Made by a program: the position numbers and the translations under genes
NCBI GenBank assembly: GCA_036273675.1
Contig: DASUHD010000075.1
Location: 1 to 64,000, forward strand
Length of the DNA: 64,000 nucleotides
Direction: 5' to 3'
Source: DAHUXT01 sp036273675
GTDB taxonomy: Bacteria; Chloroflexota; Ktedonobacteria; Ktedonobacterales; JADMIN01
Notes under the pieces: generated by a model
What the model saw: the letters and a program-made list of their open reading frames with translations, nothing else
The model's database searches: none
What the model was told of the DNA's origin: nothing
Part shown: positions 1 to 7,364 of the stretch, in pieces
How the letters are laid out: every line of letters starts with the position of its first letter
How positions within the stretch are numbered: the first letter of the stretch is position 1

Positions 1-656
1 GTGTCCACCGTTCGCTCGAAGCCGTCGTACTCGTAGCCCCAGATACGCTCGACCAGGAACTCGCGGCTAAACGCGCGACCGGGATGCTCGACGAAGAGCT
101 GGAGCAACTCGAATTCCTTGGGGGTAAGGTCTAGTTCCTCGCCATCAAGCGTCGCCACGTGCATGGCTGGATCGACACGTAGCGGGCCGCGTACGATGGC
201 AGTGGATGCTGCATCGGCCTCTATCGGCGCGGCGTCAGCGTCCGGCGTGGCAGAAGCAATAGGCTGTCCGCTTGACGCGGGGATCTGCGCATCGAGGGTG
301 ACGCGCCGGAGCAGCGCACGGACGCGGGCCAGCAACTCGCGCATGCCGAATGGCTTGACCACGTAGTCATCGGCGCCGACCTCCAGGCCAAGCACCCGGT
401 CGATCTCCTCCGAGCGGGCGGTCAGCATGAGGATGGGCATGAGATGCGACTGGCGCACGCGGCGGCAGACGGTGAGGCCATCCATGCCGGGAAGCATCCA
501 GTCGAGGATGATCACATCGGGACGGTGTTGCTCGACGAGCGCGAGCGCCGTTGGGCCATCGAATGCCTGCACAACGGCATAGCCTTCGCCCTCAAGATGT
601 CCTTTGATGAGGTTGCAGAGATCCACCTCATCCTCGACGAGCAGTACCGTCGCCAT
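1..656 (-). CDS. OmpR/PhoB-type response regulator, cut by left edge
   Basis: The reverse strand reads an open frame from an ATG at 656 out through base 1, so the C-terminus is missing. It opens MATVLLVEDEVDL, with acidic residues at 8-10 and the phospho-acceptor Asp52 in ILDWMLPG; the conserved Lys is in DDYVVKPF. A linker of about 25 Ala/Asp/Ser-rich residues leads into a winged-helix effector domain (LTPKEFELLQLF, then FSREFLVERIWGYE). This is the classical receiver plus winged-helix layout of a DNA-binding transcription regulator. It lies 60 bases downstream of a sensor kinase gene on the same strand, so the two probably form one operon and a cognate pair. The signal and targets are unknown. 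The family call is safe; only the end of the recognition domain is missing. Confidence 0.93.
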   Translation of the reverse strand, partial: MATVLLVEDEVDLCNLIKGHLEGEGYAVVQAFDGPTALALVEQHRPDVIILDWMLPGMDGLTVCRRVRQSHLMPILMLTARSEEIDRVLGLEVGADDYVVKPFGMRELLARVRALLRRVTLDAQIPASSGQPIASATPDADAAPIEADAASTAIVRGPLRVDPAMHVATLDGEELDLTPKEFELLQLFVEHPGRAFSREFLVERIWGYEYDGFERTVD

Positions 657-715
657 CGCCCGTGCTCTCCCATGTGGCTATGGCGCGGAGCCAACCACAC
701 CACGGGGAGAGTATA

Positions 716-2185
716 TCACCACGCGGCCCGCAGCACGACACGGAACTGGCTGCCTTCGCCGGGCGCGCTGGCGACGGTGATCGTGCCGCCCATCGCCTGC
801 ACGAGATCGCGCGCAATGGAAAGCCCCAGGCCAAAGCCGCCGGACGCGCGGGTGCGCGAGGCGTCTGTGCGATAGAAGCGGTCGAAGACACGGGCGAGGT
901 CTTCGGGCGGGATGCCGATGCCGGTGTCAGCGACGGTAATCACGAGATGGCCCGCATCCTCCTGGCTCAGGCTGATGGAGACGATGCCACCGGAGGGCGT
1001 GTAGGTGATGGCGTTGCGCACGAGATTGAGCAGCACCTGCGCCAGCCGGGCGCGGTCCGCCAGCGCTGGCGGCAGCTCGGGCGCGATACTGCGTACCACC
1101 TTCACCTGGCGGTCGCGCATGGCAAGCGGCGCAAGCGACTGGTATACCTCTTCGACGACATCACCCGCAGAGATGGGACGCACATCCAGCTTAAGTTCAT
1201 CGGCATCGGCGCGGGCAAGGGCGAGCAGGTCGTCCACCAGCGAGCTTAGCCGCTCCGCCTCCCGCGCCACGATCTCCAGATAGTGTCTGCTGTTCTCATC
1301 ACTGGCGCTCTGGTCCTCGGACATCAACAACGACTCGACGTGGCCGGAAATGTTGGCGATGGGGGTGCGCAGTTCGTGCGAGACGTTGACGATCAGCTCG
1401 CGCCTGCTCTGGTCGGCGCGTTCGGCGCGTGTCCGTTCGCGGGCCGCTGTCGCCTGGGCCTCGGCCAGCCGCCGCGCGTTGTCGTTCATGCCGAGCATCA
1501 GCCGGGCGAACTGTCCCCAGAGGTATGCCAGACCGTTGAAGGCGTAGAGCGCGCCAATCAGCAGGATAAAGCCAAGGACGCTCAACGCAAGGGTCGCCAC
1601 CATGAAAAGAGGAACATTGAGGCCGCTGATGATGATACCAAAGCCTAATCGCAACTGGAACTGGTCACTCAGTCCGTGGTTGAGCGCCAGCGCCACGACG
1701 TACATTACTGGACTCAGCAGCAGGCTGACCGCGGCCGACAGAAGAGCAATGACGCAGGTGAAGCTGAAGACGCCGAACGGAAACTCCACCAGCACATAGG
1801 CGAGCGCCTTCCAGGTGACGGGGTTGCGCACCATGCGGACGAAGCGATTCCAGAGGGAAACGCCAGGCGGCGCGGGTGCGGCCATTGGCGCGATGCGCAC
1901 GTTGAGCCACCACATCGCCAACTCCCGCTCGAATGTCGCGAATCCCCACGCGGCAAGCAGTGTCGCAATGAGCAGCGCGAACCCGACACCGATGATGGCG
2001 GTGCCAACGCCAACCGAGAAGCAGGTGATGAGAAAGACGAAATAGAAAAGTCCCAGCGGAAACGCCGCGAGGAGGTATGCCAGGTTGAAGTAGGTCTGGC
2101 GGCGGGTAGCAACCTTGAGCAATGCGAAGATGGATTGGCGGCGCGCCATACCGCGGCCCTGTATCTCATCATAACGATAGTCCAT
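716..2185 (-). CDS. Membrane sensor histidine kinase
   Basis: 489 residues. The first 225 or so contain about six hydrophobic segments in two similar blocks (near 35-80 and 125-215), like the 'putative sensor' membrane domain found on some actinobacterial and Chloroflexota kinases. A coiled stretch rich in Ala, Arg and Glu (about 235-262) leads to the HisKA box VNVSHELRTPIANIS with His270. The ATPase domain has the N box NLVRNAITYTPSGG, the G1 box DTGIGIPPEDL and the G2 box GFGLGLSI. The ATG at 2185 is preceded by GGAGAG at a good distance; a second ATG lies 12 codons in. It should autophosphorylate on His270 and pass phosphate to the regulator encoded just downstream. With no extracellular domain of size, it probably senses a membrane or envelope signal. 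Confidence 0.92.
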   Translation of the reverse strand: MDYRYDEIQGRGMARRQSIFALLKVATRRQTYFNLAYLLAAFPLGLFYFVFLITCFSVGVGTAIIGVGFALLIATLLAAWGFATFERELAMWWLNVRIAPMAAPAPPGVSLWNRFVRMVRNPVTWKALAYVLVEFPFGVFSFTCVIALLSAAVSLLLSPVMYVVALALNHGLSDQFQLRLGFGIIISGLNVPLFMVATLALSVLGFILLIGALYAFNGLAYLWGQFARLMLGMNDNARRLAEAQATAARERTRAERADQSRRELIVNVSHELRTPIANISGHVESLLMSEDQSASDENSRHYLEIVAREAERLSSLVDDLLALARADADELKLDVRPISAGDVVEEVYQSLAPLAMRDRQVKVVRSIAPELPPALADRARLAQVLLNLVRNAITYTPSGGIVSISLSQEDAGHLVITVADTGIGIPPEDLARVFDRFYRTDASRTRASGGFGLGLSIARDLVQAMGGTITVASAPGEGSQFRVVLRAAW

Positions 2186-2319
2186 AGGATTCTCTCCATC
2201 GAGCGCGCTGCATCGTTTCTCGCCGAAGTATAGCGCCGCGATGCGTCAAGCATGTGCCAAAAGTGTTACGAATTCAGTTGGCCAGGATTATTGGTATCCC
2301 ATGCAAACCACGTCACTGA

Positions 2320-2348
2320 TTGACAGAACCACTGGCCCTTGATACACT
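2320..2348 (+). promoter_or_regulatory. Sigma-70-type promoter for the TetR gene
   Basis: TTGACA (2320-2325), a 17-base spacer, then TACACT (2343-2348). The -35 box matches the consensus exactly and the -10 box matches 4 of 6. Transcription should start near 2355, ahead of the ATG at 2401. This also argues that the TTG at 2320, which opens a longer reading frame, is a promoter element and not a start codon. Confidence 0.6.
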
Positions 2349-2400
2349 CACCACACCAAATGCTCCATCCAACGTTTGTTTGAGACGATGGGATGCGCCC

Positions 2401-3084
2401 ATGGCAATCGCAAAAATACCGAAAATACCGAAAATACCGAACGAAAGCCACGAGCGGATCGTGCAGGCGGCCACGCTGCTCTTTGCCGTGCATGGCTACC
2501 ACGGCGTCAGCGCGCGCCAGATCGCCGATGCCGTCGGGTTGAACATCGCCACGGTCCACTACCATACCGGCGGCAAGCGCGAACTGTACCTGAGCGTCAT
2601 CCGCCGCCTCTACGAGCAGGAGCAAGCGCTGGTGATGAGCGTTCTGGATACTCAGCCAGTGGAAGCGTGGACAGATCCCGCGCGACTCTGGACGGCCCTC
2701 ACATCGCTTGCCGATGCGCTGGTTGACTTTCTCGATCAGCATCCCGAACGTGCGCGCCTCTATATCCATCGCTGGCTCGAGGCCGCCGACGAGATGACGC
2801 CCGTCGAGGCGGAACTCTCGCTGGCGCTGCACAGACCATTGCTTGACGTTCTGCGAAGAGCACAGGAGACGGGCGCGATCCGACCCGATGTGGATGTCGA
2901 GCTGTTCCTGCGCAGCTTCACCTGGCTGCTCTTCAGCTACTTCGTCACTGGGCCAATTGACTGGCGCGCCTGGCGGGGCGATTCACACGCCCCAGAATCG
3001 CTCGCCGCGTTCCGGGCCTACCTGCGTGACTATCTGGCGCACATGCTCGGCATCTCGGCAATGACGGACGATTCCGGCGCATAG
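2401..3084 (+). CDS. TetR/AcrR-family transcriptional regulator
   Basis: 227 residues from the ATG at 2401. The N-terminal HTH reads RIVQAATLLFAVHGYHGVSA then RQIADAVGLNIATVHYHTGG, the usual TetR DNA-binding domain with the FxxxG and tyrosine-rich recognition helix pattern. The remaining 160 residues are helical and resemble a TetR_C ligand-binding domain. The frame could open 27 codons earlier at a TTG, but that TTG is the -35 element of a good promoter, so I use the ATG. Just after the start the protein reads IPKIPKIPN, encoded by a 9-base tandem repeat that could have changed the length of the N-terminal arm. A PLP enzyme gene follows 33 bases later and an MFS gene after that; control of these is likely but unproven. 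Confidence 0.87.
   Translation: MAIAKIPKIPKIPNESHERIVQAATLLFAVHGYHGVSARQIADAVGLNIATVHYHTGGKRELYLSVIRRLYEQEQALVMSVLDTQPVEAWTDPARLWTALTSLADALVDFLDQHPERARLYIHRWLEAADEMTPVEAELSLALHRPLLDVLRRAQETGAIRPDVDVELFLRSFTWLLFSYFVTGPIDWRAWRGDSHAPESLAAFRAYLRDYLAHMLGISAMTDDSGA
2415..2441 (+). repeat. 9-base tandem repeat (AAAATACCG), three copies
   Basis: Three head-to-tail copies of AAAATACCG lie inside the first codons of the TetR gene and encode a repeated Lys-Ile-Pro. The period is a multiple of three, so gain or loss of a copy keeps the frame. A related A-rich stretch with one exact copy occurs near 38166 in front of the DUF983 gene. Confidence 0.8.
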
Positions 3085-3117
3085 AGGCCCGCAAGACGAA
3101 TCACGGGAGACGACATC

Positions 3118-4554
3118 ATGCCGCTACCTCCGACTGGACTCTCACGCAAGGCGGTGCGCGCCGCGCTGGCGGCGTATCGCCAGCATGACGTGCGCTGGCG
3201 CGAGGGACGCATCTTCGCGGGCGTCTATGATCCCGGCGCGGATGTGGCCAACGTCATCACCGAGGCATATACCAGCTTCCTGAGCGAGAACGCGCTCTAT
3301 CCCAACTACTTCCCCAGCCTGCTCCAACTCGAAAACGATGTCGTGCGCACGGTGGCCGACCTGCTGCGAGGCGACAGCGAGGTCGTCGGCAACTGTACCA
3401 GCGGCGGCACCGAGAGCATCCTGCTGGCGGTGAAGACGGCCCGCGACGCCGCGCGCGCCCTGCATCCCGAGATTGCCGCGCCGGAAATGATCGTCTCGCA
3501 GACCGCGCACCCGGCGTTTCATAAGGCGGGCCACTATCTCGGCGTCAAGGTGATCGTCACGCCATTCGATACCGCGACACTACGCGCCGATCCAGCGGCG
3601 ATGCGCGCCGCCATCACACCCAACACGATTCTGCTGGTCGCCTCCGCGCCCTGCTACTCCTACGGCGTCATAGATCCCATCGAGGAAATCGCCGCGCTGG
3701 CGGTCGAGCATGGGCTGTTCTGCCATGTAGATGCCTGTGTCGGCGGCATCCAGCTTTCGATCATGCGACGCGCGGGCGCGGAACTGCCGCCGTTCGACTT
3801 CAGCGTGCCAGGCGTGAGCACGGTCAGCGTTGACATGCACAAGTATGGCTACGCTGCTAAGAACGTCTCAACACTGCTCTACCGCAATCGCAACCTGCGC
3901 CGCTTCGCGCTCTATGCCAACGCGCAGACGACCGGCTACGTCGTCCTCAATCCCACCGTCTTGTCGAGCAAGTCGGGCGGGCCGCTGGCGGGCGCGTGGG
4001 CCGCGCTCAACTATCTTGGCGAGGCGGGCTACCGCGAAATCGTCGGCGAGGTGATGGCGACGACGCGCCACCTGATTGCCGGTATTGGCGCCATGGCTGA
4101 CCTGCGCGTGCTCGGCCAGCCAGATATGTGCATGTTCGCCATCGCGTCGGAGAGGCTCAACGTCTTCGCACTCGACGATGCGATGAGCCGCCGGGGCTGG
4201 TCGCTCCAGCCGCAGTTTAGCGCGGGTGGCGTACCCGCAACGCTCCATATCGCCGTCAACCGCTCGAATGTCGGGCGCGAGGAGGCGCTTCTGGCTGACC
4301 TGGCCGACGCCTGCGCCGAAGTGAAGTCCCAGCACGGCGCGCTCGGCGATGTAGGCGAACTGCGCGCCGAGGTCGAGCGGCTGATGCAGCTACCACCCGG
4401 ACCGGAGAGCTTCACGCGGATCGCGGCGCTGGCGGGGCTGCAACCGGGGCAGATGCCTGACGGCTTCGCCCGCATCAACACGGTGCTGGACGCCCTGCCA
4501 CGCCAGGCGGTGGAGGCGCTGCTGGTGGAGTATCTGAACGGCCTGTATGCCTGA
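3118..4554 (+). CDS. Sphingosine-1-phosphate-lyase-like group II PLP enzyme
   Basis: 478 residues, fold type I PLP enzyme of the group II decarboxylase clan. The cofactor region has GNCTSGGTESILLAVKTAR, and the lysine motif reads SVDMHKYGYAAKN. Lys242 should form the internal aldimine, and the second lysine six residues on (248) is also kept in sphingosine-1-phosphate lyases. Those enzymes use a HKYG(Y/F)AxK motif, so this gene is closer to that branch than to glutamate or tyrosine decarboxylases. Known family members split phosphorylated long-chain bases into an aldehyde and phosphoethanolamine; the substrate here is not known. No N-terminal membrane helix is present, so it is probably cytosolic. 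It follows the TetR gene by 33 bases and precedes an MFS gene by 65. Confidence 0.85.
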   Translation: MPLPPTGLSRKAVRAALAAYRQHDVRWREGRIFAGVYDPGADVANVITEAYTSFLSENALYPNYFPSLLQLENDVVRTVADLLRGDSEVVGNCTSGGTESILLAVKTARDAARALHPEIAAPEMIVSQTAHPAFHKAGHYLGVKVIVTPFDTATLRADPAAMRAAITPNTILLVASAPCYSYGVIDPIEEIAALAVEHGLFCHVDACVGGIQLSIMRRAGAELPPFDFSVPGVSTVSVDMHKYGYAAKNVSTLLYRNRNLRRFALYANAQTTGYVVLNPTVLSSKSGGPLAGAWAALNYLGEAGYREIVGEVMATTRHLIAGIGAMADLRVLGQPDMCMFAIASERLNVFALDDAMSRRGWSLQPQFSAGGVPATLHIAVNRSNVGREEALLADLADACAEVKSQHGALGDVGELRAEVERLMQLPPGPESFTRIAALAGLQPGQMPDGFARINTVLDALPRQAVEALLVEYLNGLYA

Positions 4555-4619
4555 GCCTGAGCCTACGTCTGAGCCTGAACCTGAGTGTGAACGTATGAAG
4601 AGCGAGGAGCGATTGCCCC

Positions 4620-5885
4620 ATGCAGACGGTCGCGGCCCCGGCGCGGAGCGTGCGCTGGCGAATCCCTTTGGTGTTCGGACTGACCTTCTTCGTCAACTAT
4701 CTCGACCGCAATAATCTGGCGCTGGCGCTGCCCAAGATTGCCGATCAGTTCGGCTGGACCGACAAGCAGACGGGCGAGTATGGCCAGTATCTGCTGGGCG
4801 CGTTCTTCCTGGCGCTCGGCCTTTCCAACATCTTTCTCAGTCCGCTGGCACAGCGCATCGGCCCGCGCAGGAGCATCGTACTAGCGATTGCATCTTTTTC
4901 GGTTGTGACGATCCTCCAGGCTCCGCTGGGGCAGTATCTCGTCATTCTCATCATGCTGCGGCTTTTGCTAGGACTTGGCGAGGGCTTCCATGTGCCGATG
5001 ATGAGCGAGATCACCAGCCGCTGGTTCCCACGTAGCGAGCGCTCGCGCGCCAACGCCATCTGGAACGTCGGCATTCTGCTGGCGACGGCGCTTGGCCCAT
5101 TGATCCTTGTTCCGCTGATTAGCTCGATTGGCTGGCAGGTTACCTTCGCCCTGCTCGGCGTCGTCGGCATGGTCATCTCGATCCCGCTGGTGCTGATATT
5201 TGTCCGTGACGAGCCGCGCCGTGAAGATGGCGTGAGTGACGCGGAGCTGGCCTATATTGCTCAGAGCAGCGACGTGGCGGGCAAAGGCAACGCCAACGCC
5301 AGGCAGTCCAGGAGCTACCTGCGCCTCCCCACGTTCTGGCTGATGGTGCTGGCGGGGACGCTCAACGCCTTCTGTGGCTTTGGCGTGCTGAACTGGCTGC
5401 CGACCTACTTCGAGCGGACCAAGGGCATCGACTTCAGCAGTCTTGGCTGGCCGCTGGCGATCATCTTTAGCGCCGGGGTGGTGGGCGTGCTGCTGATGGC
5501 GACACTGGGTGAGCGCATCAACCGCCGGGTCTTGCTGATGAGTGGCGGCTACGTTATCGCCGCGGTGCTGGTCTTTTTCGCCACGACCATGACAGCCCTC
5601 GTGCCGCTGGTTGCGCTTTTCGCGCTGGGCGTCTTCTTCCAGAGCGCCTACACCGGCCACGAGTTCGCCGTCGTGCAGCGGGTCGTACCGGAGGGCAGCG
5701 TCGGCTCCGGCTCTGGCGCCTACAACGGGCTATCTATCCTGCTCGGCGGCGTCGGTGGCTCGCTGATTCCCGGCACCATCGTCGCCATCACCGGCAGCTT
5801 CACCGCCGGGATGCTCAGCATCGTCTGCGGCGCAGCGCTCGCCGCTATCGTACTCTTCGTGCTGGCGCTCGCCCTGCGCTATTAA
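4620..5885 (+). CDS. MFS transporter, 12-TM type
   Basis: 421 residues with about twelve hydrophobic helices. The sequence after helix 1 reads FVNYLDRNNLALALPKIADQ, resembling the anion:cation symporter branch (FxxYxDRxNL) that imports organic acids and sugar acids. The loop 2-3 motif is degenerate (LAQRIGPRRSIVLA). A short central loop with polar residues follows helix 6 (about residues 195-225). It ends seven bases before the stop of the convergent NAT gene. The 65-base gap from the upstream gene carries a run of CCTGAG-like hexamers with no clear role. The transported compound cannot be read from the sequence; given its neighbours, an organic anion or a product of the PLP enzyme is possible. 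Confidence 0.87.
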   Translation: MQTVAAPARSVRWRIPLVFGLTFFVNYLDRNNLALALPKIADQFGWTDKQTGEYGQYLLGAFFLALGLSNIFLSPLAQRIGPRRSIVLAIASFSVVTILQAPLGQYLVILIMLRLLLGLGEGFHVPMMSEITSRWFPRSERSRANAIWNVGILLATALGPLILVPLISSIGWQVTFALLGVVGMVISIPLVLIFVRDEPRREDGVSDAELAYIAQSSDVAGKGNANARQSRSYLRLPTFWLMVLAGTLNAFCGFGVLNWLPTYFERTKGIDFSSLGWPLAIIFSAGVVGVLLMATLGERINRRVLLMSGGYVIAAVLVFFATTMTALVPLVALFALGVFFQSAYTGHEFAVVQRVVPEGSVGSGSGAYNGLSILLGGVGGSLIPGTIVAITGSFTAGMLSIVCGAALAAIVLFVLALALRY

Positions 5886-5892
5886 TAGCCGC

Positions 5893-6726
5893 TTACACAA
5901 CGACGCCAAAGCGCTCGGCCAGAACTGCCCGGTACTCGTCTTCGGACGATAGCATCCGCTCCTCGCGCTTGCCATCGAGCGTCGTAATCAGACGAAGATC
6001 GCTGAGCGAGATGCGGCCATTGGGCAGGGCCAGCGAGCAGATGCGTTTCTGGGTAAAGTGCGAGTCGGGCGAGGTCTGTTGATAGCTGCAGCGCTCCGCA
6101 AAGTCGGTCAACGCATGTGGACGCAGAGTGAAGCGGTAGACTGGTTCCCATTGCGCGTCCCCATGCTGCTCGACAAGCCAGTAGGGGGGCTGGTCTCGCT
6201 CGCCTTGTGCGCCGTCATGAGTCTGGCTTTCCCGCAGGCGATATGTGTGTCCGTCGGCGCCGTCCTGCTCCAGATTGCCTTGAAACCGCAGTGGTTGGCG
6301 GAACGAGTCGCCGAAGCCGACATCGGCCAGCCAGTCCGCGCCATCCGCCTGGTGTACCAGCAGCGCCAGATGATCGTATGGCGCGCTGAAAGTACCTCCC
6401 GACTCGGCGACCTCCGCCGAGAGCAACGTCACCCGATATTGCAGTTGGCGTAGCAGCCACGCGAACATGCCATTCAACTCGTAGCAAAAGCCGCCGCGCC
6501 GCCGACGGACTATCTTGTCGAACAGCAACTCATTTCGCAGCACAATCGGCTGGCCGTAGTGAATGGAGAGATTCTCGAACGGCGCAGCCAACATATGCGC
6601 CTCGTGCAGCGCCTTTAGCAACATCAGCGATGGCCTGTGAAATTCGCTATATGCTGGCGTCGCGAAGCTGATGCGGGCGAGGTATTCTCGCGGATCGAGC
6701 CTGGATGCTGTAGCAACTGTGTCCAT
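5893..6726 (-). CDS. Arylamine N-acetyltransferase
   Basis: 277 residues from the ATG at 6726, which has GGGAGG about 11 bases upstream; an ATG eight codons earlier (6750) has no ribosome site. The nucleophile motif is RRGGFCYELNG (Cys about 81), followed by the His of the catalytic triad in PYDHLALLV and the Asp in WLADVGFGDSFR. Length and all three residues match NATs, which move acetyl from acetyl-CoA to arylamines, hydrazines or related amines; some bacterial NATs act in secondary metabolism. The gene is convergent with the MFS gene and lies downstream of marR on the same strand. With the P450 and efflux pump nearby it fits a xenobiotic-handling region. Confidence 0.92.
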   Translation of the reverse strand: MDTVATASRLDPREYLARISFATPAYSEFHRPSLMLLKALHEAHMLAAPFENLSIHYGQPIVLRNELLFDKIVRRRRGGFCYELNGMFAWLLRQLQYRVTLLSAEVAESGGTFSAPYDHLALLVHQADGADWLADVGFGDSFRQPLRFQGNLEQDGADGHTYRLRESQTHDGAQGERDQPPYWLVEQHGDAQWEPVYRFTLRPHALTDFAERCSYQQTSPDSHFTQKRICSLALPNGRISLSDLRLITTLDGKREERMLSSEDEYRAVLAERFGVVV

Positions 6727-6766
6727 TGGGACGATGTCCTCCCGAGGCATTGTATCGCGAACGTTC

Positions 6767-7225
6767 TCACACTCGGCGCTGGTGTCCCGACAGCGTGTTT
6801 TGCATCGCGCGCCGGAGCGCCGTTAACCCTTGCATCAGCGCCGATTGCTCGTCCGACGTCAATTGATCGAAGAGGTCCGCGTGGCGCTCGTGCATGTGTT
6901 GGTGGATTTCCCCAGTCATCCGCGCGCCAAGTTCGCTGAGACGGAGCAGACGCAGCCGGTTGTCGCGGGCATCGCGCTCGCGCACAATCCAGCCACGCTG
7001 CTCCAACTGCTGCACTAGCCGGGTTACGCTACTCTTCTCAAGCAACAGCGCGGCGCCCAGATCTTGCTGCGAGATCGGCGCGCGTTCGGCCAGAATATTG
7101 AGCGCATAGATTTCCGACAGCGAGAGCGACCAACCAGGCAGCACCTGGTCGGGCCGTAGCACGCCCATCGCGCGGATGACATCCATCAGCAGTTGATCGA
7201 ACGAAGTCGTTTCCATACCTCCCAT
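6767..7225 (-). CDS. MarR-family transcriptional repressor
   Basis: 152 residues from the ATG at 7225. It has a helical dimer region, then a winged HTH: APISQQDLGAALLLEKSSV, TRLVQQLEQRGWIVRER, with the wing DARDNRLRLLRLSELG. This is a complete MarR domain. The start is uncertain: a second ATG at 7216 has GGGAGG too close to it, and the open frame reaches 7483 with unrelated residues. The gene is divergent from a 14-TM efflux pump, and the gap contains overlapping palindromes that are good candidates for its own operators. Family members usually release DNA on binding phenolic or lipophilic ligands, so ligand-induced expression of the pump and P450 is the natural inference. Confidence 0.9.
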   Translation of the reverse strand: MGGMETTSFDQLLMDVIRAMGVLRPDQVLPGWSLSLSEIYALNILAERAPISQQDLGAALLLEKSSVTRLVQQLEQRGWIVRERDARDNRLRLLRLSELGARMTGEIHQHMHERHADLFDQLTSDEQSALMQGLTALRRAMQNTLSGHQRRV

Positions 7226-7249
7226 CTTCGCACACTGGGGTTGCATCGC

Positions 7250-7301
7250 ACAACTATTTAGTTGTATGTTACAACAATAATGGTTGCGACATACAACCAT
7301 T
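7250..7301. promoter_or_regulatory. Overlapping palindromes, candidate MarR operators
   Basis: Three inverted repeats fill 52 bases of the marR-pump gap. P1 is 7250-7265 (ACAACTA-TT-TAGTTGT). P2 is 7261-7275 (GTTGTA-TGT-TACAAC). P3 is 7279-7301 (AATGGTTG-7 nt-CAACCATT). In addition GTTGTATGT at 7261-7269 is repeated inverted at 7289-7297. The shared GTTG/CAAC half-sites suggest one dimeric regulator binding several registers, most simply the divergent MarR protein. Confidence 0.7.
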
Positions 7302-7364
7302 TGACGCCGGGCAATCGCTCGGCGACTCACGCCCAACCCATGGGCTATACAAGGAGAGGCAACA

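Noticed and set aside
2320..2400. Earlier TTG start for the TetR gene
   Set aside because: The TTG is the first part of an exact TTGACA promoter box and the extra residues do not resemble the TetR domain.
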